From: Euryarchaeota archaeon UBA596
Lineage (GTDB): Archaea; Thermoplasmatota; Poseidoniia; Poseidoniales; Poseidoniaceae
Assembly: GCA_002498205.1 (NCBI GenBank)
Contig: DAGQ01000015.1
Coordinates: forward strand, 1-32,874
Length of the DNA: 32,874 bases
Direction: 5' to 3'
Below, one piece after another: positions 25,090 to 32,874 of this stretch. The position numbers were made by a program, and so were the translations under genes. Numbering within the stretch: the stretch's first letter is position 1; each line of letters opens with the position of its first letter. The notes beneath the pieces were generated by a model. It did no database searches. It saw nothing but the letters and a program-made list of their open reading frames with translations, and was not told where the DNA came from.

Positions 25090-25092
25090 AAA

Positions 25093-25473
25093 ATGAGTTT
25101 GGAATCTGATATATTATTACTTGATGGAGAATGTGGGCTTTGTAATAGAATAGCTATTTTTATTGATAAGAGGAAAAAAATAGGGAAAAAATTAACATAT
25201 TTGTCTATTGAATCAGAAGAAGGCCAAAAAATAATTGAGGGCTTCAGCAAAAAACAAAGAAATGCAGATACAGTATATTTAATTCGTAATGGGAAAACAT
25301 ATATTCGTTCTGCTGCTGGAATTAGAATACTACTCTACTTGAAATGGTATTACACTATATGGTATCCTTTTTGTTGGGTATTTCCACTACCCCTTAGAGA
25401 TATTGTATATCGAATTATAGCGAAGTATAGACATAAGTTTTTCAAAAAACCAGAAGTTTGTGTATTCAAATAA
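25093..25473 (+). CDS. DUF393 (DCC family) thiol-disulfide oxidoreductase-like protein
   Basis: A 126-residue protein with the family motif DGECGLC near residues 11-17, a CxxC pair of thioredoxin type, followed by a helix beginning NRIAIFI. A second family block is VYLIRNGKTYIRSAAGIRIL at about 62-81. DCC proteins are predicted thiol-disulfide oxidoreductases; substrates are unknown. There is no signal peptide, but a hydrophobic aromatic stretch at 87-104 may touch the membrane. It is the last gene of the cupredoxin-like/DUF2071/DUF393 unit and ends one base before the stop of the convergent ThrRS gene. Confidence 0.9.
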   Translation: MSLESDILLLDGECGLCNRIAIFIDKRKKIGKKLTYLSIESEEGQKIIEGFSKKQRNADTVYLIRNGKTYIRSAAGIRILLYLKWYYTIWYPFCWVFPLPLRDIVYRIIAKYRHKFFKKPEVCVFK

Positions 25474-25474
25474 A

Positions 25475-27502
25475 TTAGTTTTTAGGAGTCAAACTATACA
25501 TTTTATTTTTTGTATTAATTTCTTCAAGAATTTCTGAAACAAATTGTTCTACGGGTATTCCATTTCTTTGAGCATTATTCAATCCACGAATACTAACTTG
25601 AGTATTATTAACTTCTTCATCACCAAGTATTAGCGTGTATGGTGGCCTTAGTTTTCTCAAATTCTTTATTTTTTTGCCAATAGTTGAATCAGAAAAATCA
25701 GTATCAATTCTTATTCCTAATGAATGTAGTTTTTCAGCAATCATTCTTCCATAATCTGAATGTTTTTCAGAAATAGTAGCAATTGCTACTTGAGTTGGTG
25801 ATAACCAAGTAGGAAATTTCCCAGCAAAATGTTCTATTAAAACTCCACAAAACCGTTCCATGGAACCAAATGGTGCTCGATGAATCATTACTGGTCGATG
25901 CATTTTTCCATCGGCTCCAGCAAATTGCAAATCAAATCTTTCAGGTAGATTATAATCTACTTGTACTGTACCTAATTGCCATTCTCTTCCAAGTACATCT
26001 TTAACTACAAAGTCAATTTTAGGTCCATAAAAAGCGGCTTCTCCTGGCTCTTCAGAAAATTCAACACCAAGGGATTTAGCTGCATTTCTACATGCATCTT
26101 CAGCTGCATCCCATAGATTTTCTAAGCCTACATATTTACTACTATCAGGATCTCTTAAACCAACTCTGACCCTATAATTCTCCATTCCTAATGTTGAAAA
26201 AATAGTTTTTACTAAACTAAGACATCCTAGTAGTTCATCTTCAATTTGATCTTTACGGCAGAAAAGATGAGCATCATCTTGAGTAAAACCTCTAACTCTT
26301 GTCATTCCACTGATTTCTCCTGATTGTTCCCATCTGTATACCGTTCCAAATTCAGCTAATCTTAATGGTAAATCTCTGTAAGATCTAGGTTGTGAAGAAT
26401 ATATTTTGATATGGTGAGGACAATTCATCGGTTTCAGTAAATATCCATCAATTTCACCTTCTTCCATTTTATTCGCTAAATCAGAACAAGAACAACCTTC
26501 ATTAGCAAATTTTTTCATTTGTTCATGATTAATTAATGGCGGATATTGACTTTCTTGGTAGTAAGGGAAGTGTCCACTTGCCTTGTAAAGGTCTAATTTA
26601 CCTACATGTGGGGTAAAAACTTGTTTGTAATATTGTTTGTGAAGTTCAGAAGAAATAAAATTTTGTAATTCTTGACGAATACTAGCCCCTCTCGGGGTCC
26701 AAAGAATTAGTCCTTGACCTACTGTTTCATCAATATGAAATAATTTCATATCTTTTCCAATTACTCTATGATCTCTTAATTTTGCCTCTGAAAGCTGTTT
26801 TATACGCTCTTTGAGTAAATGTTTAGATGGATATACCATTCCATAAATTCGTACTAATTGTTCTTTGGATTGATCTCCTCTCCAATAAGCAGATGAAATT
26901 GAAGTTAATTTAAAATGCATTAAATTTGAAGTTGATGGTACATGAGGACCAAGACATAAATCATACCAATCTCCTTGACGATAAATTGTTGAACCCGTAC
27001 CTTCTCCAATTTTTTCATTAATAATTTCAAGTTTGTATGGATTATTTTCATAGAGTTGCTTTAATTTTTCTTGTGAATATTCAATCCTTTCTATTTTCAA
27101 ATTTTTTCTACATAATTCTTCCATCTTCTTTTCAATTGATCTTAAATCATCTTCTCCAATGTTTTCCATTGCAAAATCATAATAAAATCCATTTTCTACT
27201 GGAGGTCCTATTGTTGGTTTAGCATTTGGATATAGTTCAGAAACTGCTTGTGCTAAAAGATGTGCACAAGAGTGTCTTAGAATATACATGCCTTCATCTG
27301 ATTCAGTTTTAATTCCCTCAATTTCACAATTCTCTAAAATCTCATATGAAAGATCTCTTTGTATTCCATCGATTCTTGCTGCAACACACCCATGTTTTTT
27401 ACCATGAATATCAATAATTACTTCTGCAGCAGTAATTCCAGAAACGTATTCATTGACTTCATTTGTTTCCAAAACCACCGATATTAATGACATGGTTATC
27501 AT
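25475..27502 (-). CDS. thrS: Threonyl-tRNA synthetase, bacterial type
   Basis: Charges tRNA-Thr and clears mischarged serine. It is 675 residues. A TGS domain covers about 1-62. The bacterial/eukaryotic editing domain has HSCAH at 77-81 and CLGPH at 183-187. The class II core has motif 2 YRWEQSGE near 389, zinc ligands C361 (MNCPHH) and H412 (DDAHLF), and motif 3 in HRAPFGSMERF. A C-terminal anticodon-binding domain ends the protein. Typical archaeal ThrRS has a D-aminoacyl-deacylase-like editing domain instead, so this is the bacterial form. The wording LLKPMNCPHH, PRSYRDLPLRLAEFG and GFTQDDAHLFC is closest, by memory, to Bacteroidota. An unusual stretch with CSCS lies at about 327-352. M4 (27493) is an alternative start. 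Confidence 0.97.
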   Translation of the reverse strand: MITMSLISVVLETNEVNEYVSGITAAEVIIDIHGKKHGCVAARIDGIQRDLSYEILENCEIEGIKTESDEGMYILRHSCAHLLAQAVSELYPNAKPTIGPPVENGFYYDFAMENIGEDDLRSIEKKMEELCRKNLKIERIEYSQEKLKQLYENNPYKLEIINEKIGEGTGSTIYRQGDWYDLCLGPHVPSTSNLMHFKLTSISSAYWRGDQSKEQLVRIYGMVYPSKHLLKERIKQLSEAKLRDHRVIGKDMKLFHIDETVGQGLILWTPRGASIRQELQNFISSELHKQYYKQVFTPHVGKLDLYKASGHFPYYQESQYPPLINHEQMKKFANEGCSCSDLANKMEEGEIDGYLLKPMNCPHHIKIYSSQPRSYRDLPLRLAEFGTVYRWEQSGEISGMTRVRGFTQDDAHLFCRKDQIEDELLGCLSLVKTIFSTLGMENYRVRVGLRDPDSSKYVGLENLWDAAEDACRNAAKSLGVEFSEEPGEAAFYGPKIDFVVKDVLGREWQLGTVQVDYNLPERFDLQFAGADGKMHRPVMIHRAPFGSMERFCGVLIEHFAGKFPTWLSPTQVAIATISEKHSDYGRMIAEKLHSLGIRIDTDFSDSTIGKKIKNLRKLRPPYTLILGDEEVNNTQVSIRGLNNAQRNGIPVEQFVSEILEEINTKNKMYSLTPKN

Positions 27503-27585
27503 ACTCGCGTTTATGTGGTTATATTTGACAGCGACGCCTCATCAGGCACTAGTTGTGTTATTATGGTGATTCGTTACGTAGTGTC

Positions 27586-28746
27586 GTGGCGCGAATTGGT
27601 GTATTGGTAAATCCTGATGCTGGTCTTGGAGGTAAGTTAGGTTTCAAGGGTAGTGATGGTCGCGCTGAAGAGGCTAGATCTTCTGGTGCTAAAGATCGTG
27701 CAGGGCCTAGGATGAAGGATGCTATGGAGCATGTTTTCAAATTAATCCAATCAAAAAAGTGTTTGGAATTTGAGTTATTTATTTGTGGAGGGAAAATGGG
27801 AGGTAATTGGGTGAAAGATATACCATTTTCAAATTTGAAAATCATTGGTGATTGGCATGGAAAAACTTCAGCAAAAGACACATCTTTAGCTGTAGAATTA
27901 CTTTTAGAAGAAGATATAGATTTAATTTTTTATGCAGGAGGAGATGGAACTACAAGAGATATTATTGAAAAATTAGATTCATTAGATTCTTTGGAAGTAC
28001 CCTTAATCGGAGTTCCATCAGGAGTAAAAATGTATTCTGGCTGTTTTGCAGAAGATACTTTGGCTGCAGCAGAAGTTTTAGCAGCATGGATAAATGGAGA
28101 TTTAGGTTTTTCAACTACTGAAGTTCTTGATATGGATGAAGAGTCATATCGCTTAGGAGAGTGGAAAATAGATATGTTTGGCCAGGCAATTACTCCTGCA
28201 AGTCCTCTTTGGATTCAAGGTAGTAAGCATCAAGTTCAAGCAGTTGGCGAAGATGAAGTTTTAGAATCATTAAGTGAACATATTATGGAACTTTATGTAG
28301 AAAACGAAAATTGTTTAATTGTTTGGGGAGCTGGAGGAAGTTTGAATAAAATTGCAAAACTTTGTCATTTGGAAACAACTCTTCTTGGGATCGATATTAG
28401 TAAAGGAAACGAATTAATAGGCGCTGATTTATCAGAAAAAGAATTAATTTCCATTTTAGAAAATTTTTCTGGAAATGAGATCGTTTTATTATTATCTCCA
28501 ATGGGGGGTCAAGGGTTTTTGATTGGGAGAGGGAATTTACAATTATCTCCCGATGTTTTAAGGAAAATTGGAATTGATAATATCATGGGGGTTGCAACAC
28601 CTGCAAAATTACTTTCAATCTCTCGAATTAGGATAGATACAGGAGATACTTTACTGGATAAAGAAATTAGAGGGAAAAAATATATTAAAATGATACAAGG
28701 ATATAGAACAATAAAAATTGTGAAAATAGAATCACCAAATAACTAA
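27586..28746 (+). CDS. Archaeal ATP-NAD kinase-like protein (COG3199/AcoX family)
   Basis: Predicted to phosphorylate NAD to NADP. From GTG 27586 it is 386 residues and opens MARIGVLVNPDAGLGG, as the family does. An upstream TTG at 27553 would add 11 unlike residues. A conserved DRAGPRM segment lies near 37-43, the nucleotide-binding GGDGT is at 118-122, and GVPSGVKMYSG follows as the substrate-side loop. All key residues are present. It has no membrane segments or signal. It is a single-gene unit, divergent from thrS over about 80 bases, and shares four bases (CTAA) at its stop with convergent pyrG. An acetoin-catabolism AcoX-like role is less likely in this setting. Confidence 0.87.
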   Translation: MARIGVLVNPDAGLGGKLGFKGSDGRAEEARSSGAKDRAGPRMKDAMEHVFKLIQSKKCLEFELFICGGKMGGNWVKDIPFSNLKIIGDWHGKTSAKDTSLAVELLLEEDIDLIFYAGGDGTTRDIIEKLDSLDSLEVPLIGVPSGVKMYSGCFAEDTLAAAEVLAAWINGDLGFSTTEVLDMDEESYRLGEWKIDMFGQAITPASPLWIQGSKHQVQAVGEDEVLESLSEHIMELYVENENCLIVWGAGGSLNKIAKLCHLETTLLGIDISKGNELIGADLSEKELISILENFSGNEIVLLLSPMGGQGFLIGRGNLQLSPDVLRKIGIDNIMGVATPAKLLSISRIRIDTGDTLLDKEIRGKKYIKMIQGYRTIKIVKIESPNN

Positions 28747-30395
28747 AATTGTTTTGATGATGCCATTAAAAAGCCATAAAATGGTGGGCTTGGTTTTGTT
28801 GGTCTTGTTTTAAATTCAGGATGGTATTGTGTGGCAAAGAAAAAAGGATGATTTGAAATCTCAACAATTTCCATTCTTTGTCCTGTATCATCTTTACCCA
28901 CAAACTTCATTCCCGCGTCCTCAATAGATTCAATTAAATCAGGATTTACTTCATACCTATGTCTATGTCTTTCGTGAATATTTTTATTGCCATTATACAA
29001 TTTAAATGCAATACTTTTTTCATCATTTATTATTGTACGCCGAGAACCTAATCTCATTGTTCCACCTAGGTGTGTTTTTGAGATTTCAGGCATATAAATT
29101 ACAACTGGATGTGGTGTATTATCATTAAATTCTGTTGAATTTGAATCTTTCCATCCTAAGACATTTCTACAAAATTCAATTACAGCAATTTGTAAACCTA
29201 GACAGATTCCAAGGTATGGGGTTGATGAAGTTCTAGCGTATTCTGCTGCCAGAATCTTTCCTTCAATTCCTCTATCTCCAAAACCACCAGGGACTAAAAT
29301 TCCATCAGCATTTTTCAATCTCTCCCACGAATCTGCATGAATTTCAGGATCGGTTTTTGCAACATTATTTTCTAAATTACTTGCTTCAATCCATTCAATA
29401 TTTAATTTTCTAGATGATGCAATAGATGCATGATTTAAAGCTTTAATTACTGATAAATAAGAGTCAGAAAGCCCCGTATATTTCCCTACCATTGCGATAC
29501 AGACCTCTTTATCTAAATCATCTATTTGTATTGCCATCGACATCCATTCATCTAATAATGGTCTATTAACTGGGATTTTAAATTTAAATTTTTGAGATAA
29601 TAATACAAGCGCTCCTTGTTGATCAAGTAAAAGAGGAACTTTGTAAATGTTTGAAACATCACTAGCAGATAGTACAGCATTTGATTCTACATGACAAAAT
29701 AATGCGATTTTTTGTCTAGCATCTTCAGTTAAACTAGTTTTAGAACGACAAATAATAACGTCGGGAGTAATACCTAACCCCCTTAATTCACGAACAGAAT
29801 GTTGTGTTGGTTTTGTTTTTTGTTCTCCAACAGGACCCATTACAGGAACCAAAGAAACATGTACAAAGCAAATATTTTCAGAGCCTACCCTAAATTGGAA
29901 TTGTCTTAATGCCTCAATAAAGGGTGCACTTTCAATATCACCCACTGTACCTCCTAGTTCTACAACACAGACATCTGCAACTTTATTTGTTCCTTGCTCT
30001 GGAACGTGAGCTACATCTTCAATCCAATCTTGAATTGAATCAGTGATATGAGGGACAACTTGTACTGTTTTTCCAAGGTAATCACCCCTTCTTTCAGATT
30101 CGATAACTTTTGAATATATTTTTCCAGTTGTTAAATTATTATCTTTTCCTAAAGTAACATCAAGAAATCGTTCATAATTTCCTAAATCTAGATCAGCTTC
30201 TCCTCCATCATCCAGAACAAAAACCTCTCCATGTTCAAACGGACTCATTGTACCAGCATCGCTATTAAGATAAGGATCAATTTTTATCGCAGTTACATTT
30301 AATCCAGCTGATTTTAGAAGTACACCGATGCTCGAAGCAGTTACACCTTTTCCCAATCCACTAAGGACTCCGCCTGACACAATCACATACTTCAC
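28743..30395 (-). CDS. pyrG: CTP synthase
   Basis: Makes CTP from UTP, ATP and glutamine. It is 550 residues, the full family length. The N-terminal synthase domain has GGVLSGLGKGVTASS at 8-22, KIDPYLNSDAGTMSP at 38-52 and GGTVGDIES at 148-156. The C-terminal class I amidotransferase has GGFGDRG near 370, the nucleophile C398 in GICLG, and H525 and E527 in YHPEF. The start is GTG 30395, placed at the strictly conserved MKYxxVxGGxxSGxGKG opening. No Shine-Dalgarno is seen. A 7-bp inverted repeat lies just upstream. It shares the pathway with pyrBI. Confidence 0.98.
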   Translation of the reverse strand: MKYVIVSGGVLSGLGKGVTASSIGVLLKSAGLNVTAIKIDPYLNSDAGTMSPFEHGEVFVLDDGGEADLDLGNYERFLDVTLGKDNNLTTGKIYSKVIESERRGDYLGKTVQVVPHITDSIQDWIEDVAHVPEQGTNKVADVCVVELGGTVGDIESAPFIEALRQFQFRVGSENICFVHVSLVPVMGPVGEQKTKPTQHSVRELRGLGITPDVIICRSKTSLTEDARQKIALFCHVESNAVLSASDVSNIYKVPLLLDQQGALVLLSQKFKFKIPVNRPLLDEWMSMAIQIDDLDKEVCIAMVGKYTGLSDSYLSVIKALNHASIASSRKLNIEWIEASNLENNVAKTDPEIHADSWERLKNADGILVPGGFGDRGIEGKILAAEYARTSSTPYLGICLGLQIAVIEFCRNVLGWKDSNSTEFNDNTPHPVVIYMPEISKTHLGGTMRLGSRRTIINDEKSIAFKLYNGNKNIHERHRHRYEVNPDLIESIEDAGMKFVGKDDTGQRMEIVEISNHPFFFATQYHPEFKTRPTKPSPPFYGFLMASSKQF

Positions 30396-30401
30396 GTTAT
30401 C

Positions 30402-30429
30402 AACGGGATACTAATCGATTTGTCCCGTT
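30402..30429. repeat. 7-bp inverted repeat just upstream of pyrG
   Basis: AACGGGA at 30402-30408 and TCCCGTT at 30423-30429 are perfect inversions with a 14-base loop. They lie 7-34 bases before the pyrG start in the 126-base divergent gap. It could be an operator or a hairpin in the pyrG leader. A TATA-like TTTATAA at 30451-30457 lies further out. Confidence 0.35.
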
Positions 30430-30521
30430 TAATTATCATTTTGTATTATTTTTATAATCAGGCCGATAATTTCAGGAGTTATACCTTCAGATTCAAGTAT
30501 TGTCTGCTTAGTCGCTAAGTT

Positions 30522-31472
30522 ATGGGGGGTGCTTCAGAAAGGAGAATTTTAGTCACTGGGGCACTTGGACAAATTGGGATGGAATTATTACGTGCATTGT
30601 CATTAAAACATGGTTCAGATGCAATAATAGCCACAGATATTAGAGATAATAATAATCTAGAAAAAATGGGTATTAAATTTCAAAAATTGGATATACTTGA
30701 TTTGGAAGGTTTGGAAGATATTATTAAAAATTTTGAAATTAATGAAGTATACCATTTAGCAGCAATTTTATCTGCAACAGGGGAGAAAAACCCACGTTTA
30801 TGCTGGGATATTAATGTCAATGGTTTATTGAATGTTTTAGAATTATCAAGGAAATATAAGTACAGAATTTTTTCACCATCATCAATAGCAGTTTTTGGTT
30901 CAGATGTAGGAAAACTAGCATTACAAAATTCCTCATTAAATCCTTCAACAATTTATGGAGTTACTAAAGTAACTGGCGAATTAATGGCTGAATATTATTA
31001 CTCTTCGCATAATGTTGATATTCGAGGTTTACGTTACCCCGGATTAATTTCATGGGAGGTAATGCCTGGCGGAGGAACTACTGATTATGCCGTGGAAATA
31101 TTTCATGCTGCAACATCTTCAAAGAAATATACTTGTTTTGTAGATGAAGAAACTAGACTTCCAATGATGTATATGAAAGATGCTATTAGAGCAACACTTG
31201 AATTAATGGATGCTCCAAGTGAAAAATTGACGATTAGAGGTGGATATAATTTACCTAGTTTGAGTTTTTCCGCTAAAGAACTATCTGAAAAAATTAAAGA
31301 AGAGATACCAGATTTTGAATGTGATTATGTTCCAGACCATAGGCAGGAGTATGCAAACTCTTGGCCTGATGATGTTGATGGATCAATGTCAGAAAAAGAA
31401 TGGGGATTCAGATTAGAATATGATTTAGAGTTAATGTGTAATGAAATGATAAAATCCTTAAAAAATAATTAA
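30522..31472 (+). CDS. SDR-type L-threonine 3-dehydrogenase
   Basis: Predicted to oxidise threonine to 2-amino-3-oxobutyrate with NAD+, feeding glycine formation. It is 316 residues, an extended short-chain dehydrogenase. The nucleotide motif is TGALGQIG at 12-19, the segment VYHLAA at 76-81, SPSS at 118-121 and the catalytic YGVTK at 145-149. The later blocks RYPGLIS, PGGGTTDYAVEIFHAA and MYMKDAIRATLELM, and RQEYANSWPDDVD near the end, are those of the UDP-galactose epimerase-like threonine dehydrogenases known from Thermoplasma and Flavobacterium. There is no Shine-Dalgarno. No glycine C-acetyltransferase gene is beside it. An epimerase of another substrate is possible but less likely. Confidence 0.85.
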   Translation: MGGASERRILVTGALGQIGMELLRALSLKHGSDAIIATDIRDNNNLEKMGIKFQKLDILDLEGLEDIIKNFEINEVYHLAAILSATGEKNPRLCWDINVNGLLNVLELSRKYKYRIFSPSSIAVFGSDVGKLALQNSSLNPSTIYGVTKVTGELMAEYYYSSHNVDIRGLRYPGLISWEVMPGGGTTDYAVEIFHAATSSKKYTCFVDEETRLPMMYMKDAIRATLELMDAPSEKLTIRGGYNLPSLSFSAKELSEKIKEEIPDFECDYVPDHRQEYANSWPDDVDGSMSEKEWGFRLEYDLELMCNEMIKSLKNN

Positions 31473-31473
31473 A

Positions 31474-32874
31474 TCAATCATTTTCAAACTCTTCTTCGCC
31501 AATTCCTTCAGGGAAGGTAGGATCATTTTTTGCCCATAATACATCATCAATTCTAAGGATGCTAATAGCGGCCGCAGTAGAACCTGCTAAACATTGCTGA
31601 TGATTTTGTATAGATTCTACAATTCCAGAATCATACATATTGCAAATCGTTCCATTTATGATATTGATGCCTAATTTATTTGCAATTCCAGATTTAGCTG
31701 AAGCTTGTGCAGCATTTAAAGCTAAAATCTGATCAATTGGATCAAATCCAGAATTAATTGCAAGAGTTCTAGGAATTATTTCTAAAGCATCAGCATATGC
31801 AAGAATTGCTAGAGATTCTCTTCCTTCAAACTGTTCCGCCCAGTGTTTTAATTTTCTACTTAGAGCCATTTGGGTAGCACCCCCTCCTGGAAGTACTGCC
31901 CCATCTTCTAAAATTTGACAAGCTACTCCTAATGCATCAGAAAATGAGGTTTCAATTTCTTGAATTAATGTGTCACTACTTCCTCTAATTACTAATGTCA
32001 TTCCAGATTGTTTTGTTCCTTTCAAAATCCAATGTGTTACTCCAGACCAGTTTTCTTCAACACTTGATTCAAAAGAGCCTAAATCACTCTTCTTTGCATT
32101 TGCTGGAGATGCAACAATTGATGCATCACATGTTCTAGATAATAATTCAAAATCAGTTCTTTCAACTCTTCTGTAAGCACAAATTCCATTTAATTCTAAT
32201 AATCTAATTGCTGAATCATCAATTCCATCTCTACAAACTAAAATATCTGGCTTTAATTTCAAAATATCATCAATTTGTTTTGAAATTAATTCTAATTCTT
32301 TTTCTCTAAATGCAGAAATCATTGAAGGCTCAGAAAGCATAATCTTTGAAGTAATCGTAGGTTTTCTTTTTTCAATTCCTCCATCAATTATCAAAATCTT
32401 CCCTTTGGTATGATTTCTTTTCATGTCAGGACTGCATGCCTGCTTTGCTAGAACCAAACCTTCAATTAGGTAACTATCTGTTGCACCACCTCCCTTTCTT
32501 GAAATAATTTTTATGTCATTAGAATTGGCCATAATCTTACCATTTTCCATAGTTTTTGAAACACCTCTCGCTGCTTCACAAGATAGTTTAGAAAGAGCTT
32601 CTTGTAACGAACTCACTCCTTTTCCAGAAAGTGAAGTTTTTGTAACTAGTTCAAGAATATTTGAATCTGTTGAATTAATTTTTAAAGATTCTAAAAATTC
32701 TGTAGATTTTTGATATGCAAGCGAATATCCATTTGCAATTATTGATGGATGAATCCCTTTTACATATAACTCCCAAGCATTTTGTAATAGTTCTGATGCT
32801 AATAGAATTGAAGAAGTCGTCCCATCCTGTACGGTATTTTCTTGATTTGTTGCAATATCAATCAACATTTTTGC
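31474..32874 (-). CDS. Thermosome (group II chaperonin) subunit, N-terminus beyond the right edge
   Basis: ATP-driven double-ring chaperonin that folds cytoplasmic proteins. 466 residues are visible; the frame is open to the edge, and about 70 N-terminal residues are missing. AKMLIDIA and DGTTSSILLASELL come from the N-terminal equatorial domain. LEDGAVLPGGGATQ, then YADALEIIPRTLAINSG and DPIDQI, come from its second half, and LRIDDVLWAK is near the end. Two points are odd. The nearly invariant Gly before DGTT is Gln (VQDGTT), and the C-terminus ends in an acidic run (GEEEFEND) instead of the usual Gly-Met-rich tail. It could be a divergent paralogue rather than the main subunit. It ends one base after the convergent threonine dehydrogenase. 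Confidence 0.95.
   Translation of the reverse strand, partial: AKMLIDIATNQENTVQDGTTSSILLASELLQNAWELYVKGIHPSIIANGYSLAYQKSTEFLESLKINSTDSNILELVTKTSLSGKGVSSLQEALSKLSCEAARGVSKTMENGKIMANSNDIKIISRKGGGATDSYLIEGLVLAKQACSPDMKRNHTKGKILIIDGGIEKRKPTITSKIMLSEPSMISAFREKELELISKQIDDILKLKPDILVCRDGIDDSAIRLLELNGICAYRRVERTDFELLSRTCDASIVASPANAKKSDLGSFESSVEENWSGVTHWILKGTKQSGMTLVIRGSSDTLIQEIETSFSDALGVACQILEDGAVLPGGGATQMALSRKLKHWAEQFEGRESLAILAYADALEIIPRTLAINSGFDPIDQILALNAAQASAKSGIANKLGINIINGTICNMYDSGIVESIQNHQQCLAGSTAAAISILRIDDVLWAKNDPTFPEGIGEEEFEND

Noticed and set aside
27553..27585. Longer start for the NAD kinase
   Set aside because: Eleven extra residues precede the conserved xRIGxLVNPxAG opening; the GTG at 27586 is the better fit.
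27561..27881. 106-residue antisense frame over the start of the NAD kinase gene
   Set aside because: The opposite strand encodes conserved kinase motifs there, and the frame has no recognisable content.
1..32874. CRISPR arrays, insertion sequences, prophage or toxin-antitoxin genes
   Set aside because: No regularly spaced repeats, transposase or integrase motifs, or paired small toxin/antitoxin frames were seen on either strand.

Overview
The window reads as a low-GC, very compact marine euryarchaeal genome, most likely Candidatus Poseidoniia (Marine Group II, or the related Group III) within Thermoplasmatota. This is an inference from gene content. Archaeal markers are a two-ring CDC48/VAT ATPase, a group II chaperonin, PyrB with a separate PyrI, an archaeal COG3199-type NAD kinase, Roadblock/LC7 proteins, an Ncs6/TtuA thiolase, and Shine-Dalgarno sites of the GAGGTGAT type. 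Exported proteins rich in acidic Asp/Asn loops and a bacterial-looking ThrRS fit a surface-ocean archaeon that has taken up bacterial genes. No rRNA, tRNA, CRISPR array or insertion sequence was seen, and no gap between genes exceeds about 220 bases.

Layout, left to right: (1) aldehyde dehydrogenase on the minus strand, cut by the left edge. (2) A plus-strand run of CDC48, a PRC-barrel-like small protein with an apparent AUU start, then DUF4350, DUF58 and an eight-helix membrane protein. (3) A minus-strand three-gene unit of stand-alone Roadblock protein, a 1,048-residue Roadblock/coiled-coil protein and a two-helix membrane protein. (4) A Trm9-like methyltransferase followed by Ncs6, both likely acting on the tRNA wobble uridine. 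(5) pyrB-pyrI-xth on the minus strand. (6) A sugar kinase of the GHMP family, a large exported anchored protein and a six-helix membrane protein with helical repeats. (7) An LVIVD-repeat protein and SCO1 lipoprotein on the minus strand, divergent from a cupredoxin-like protein, DUF2071 and DUF393. (8) Single-gene units: ThrRS (-), NAD kinase (+), CTP synthase (-), SDR-type threonine dehydrogenase (+), and a thermosome subunit (-) cut by the right edge.

Three groups look like working modules. The Roadblock unit may be a membrane-linked scaffold or cytoskeleton-like system. The Trm9/Ncs6 pair suggests a eukaryote-like mcm5s2U34 modification route. The SCO1/LVIVD/cupredoxin-like cluster suggests exported copper or redox handling. 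PyrBI and PyrG both serve pyrimidine synthesis but are in separate units. All six convergent gene pairs overlap or lie one base apart at their stop codons, which shows how tightly the genome is packed.
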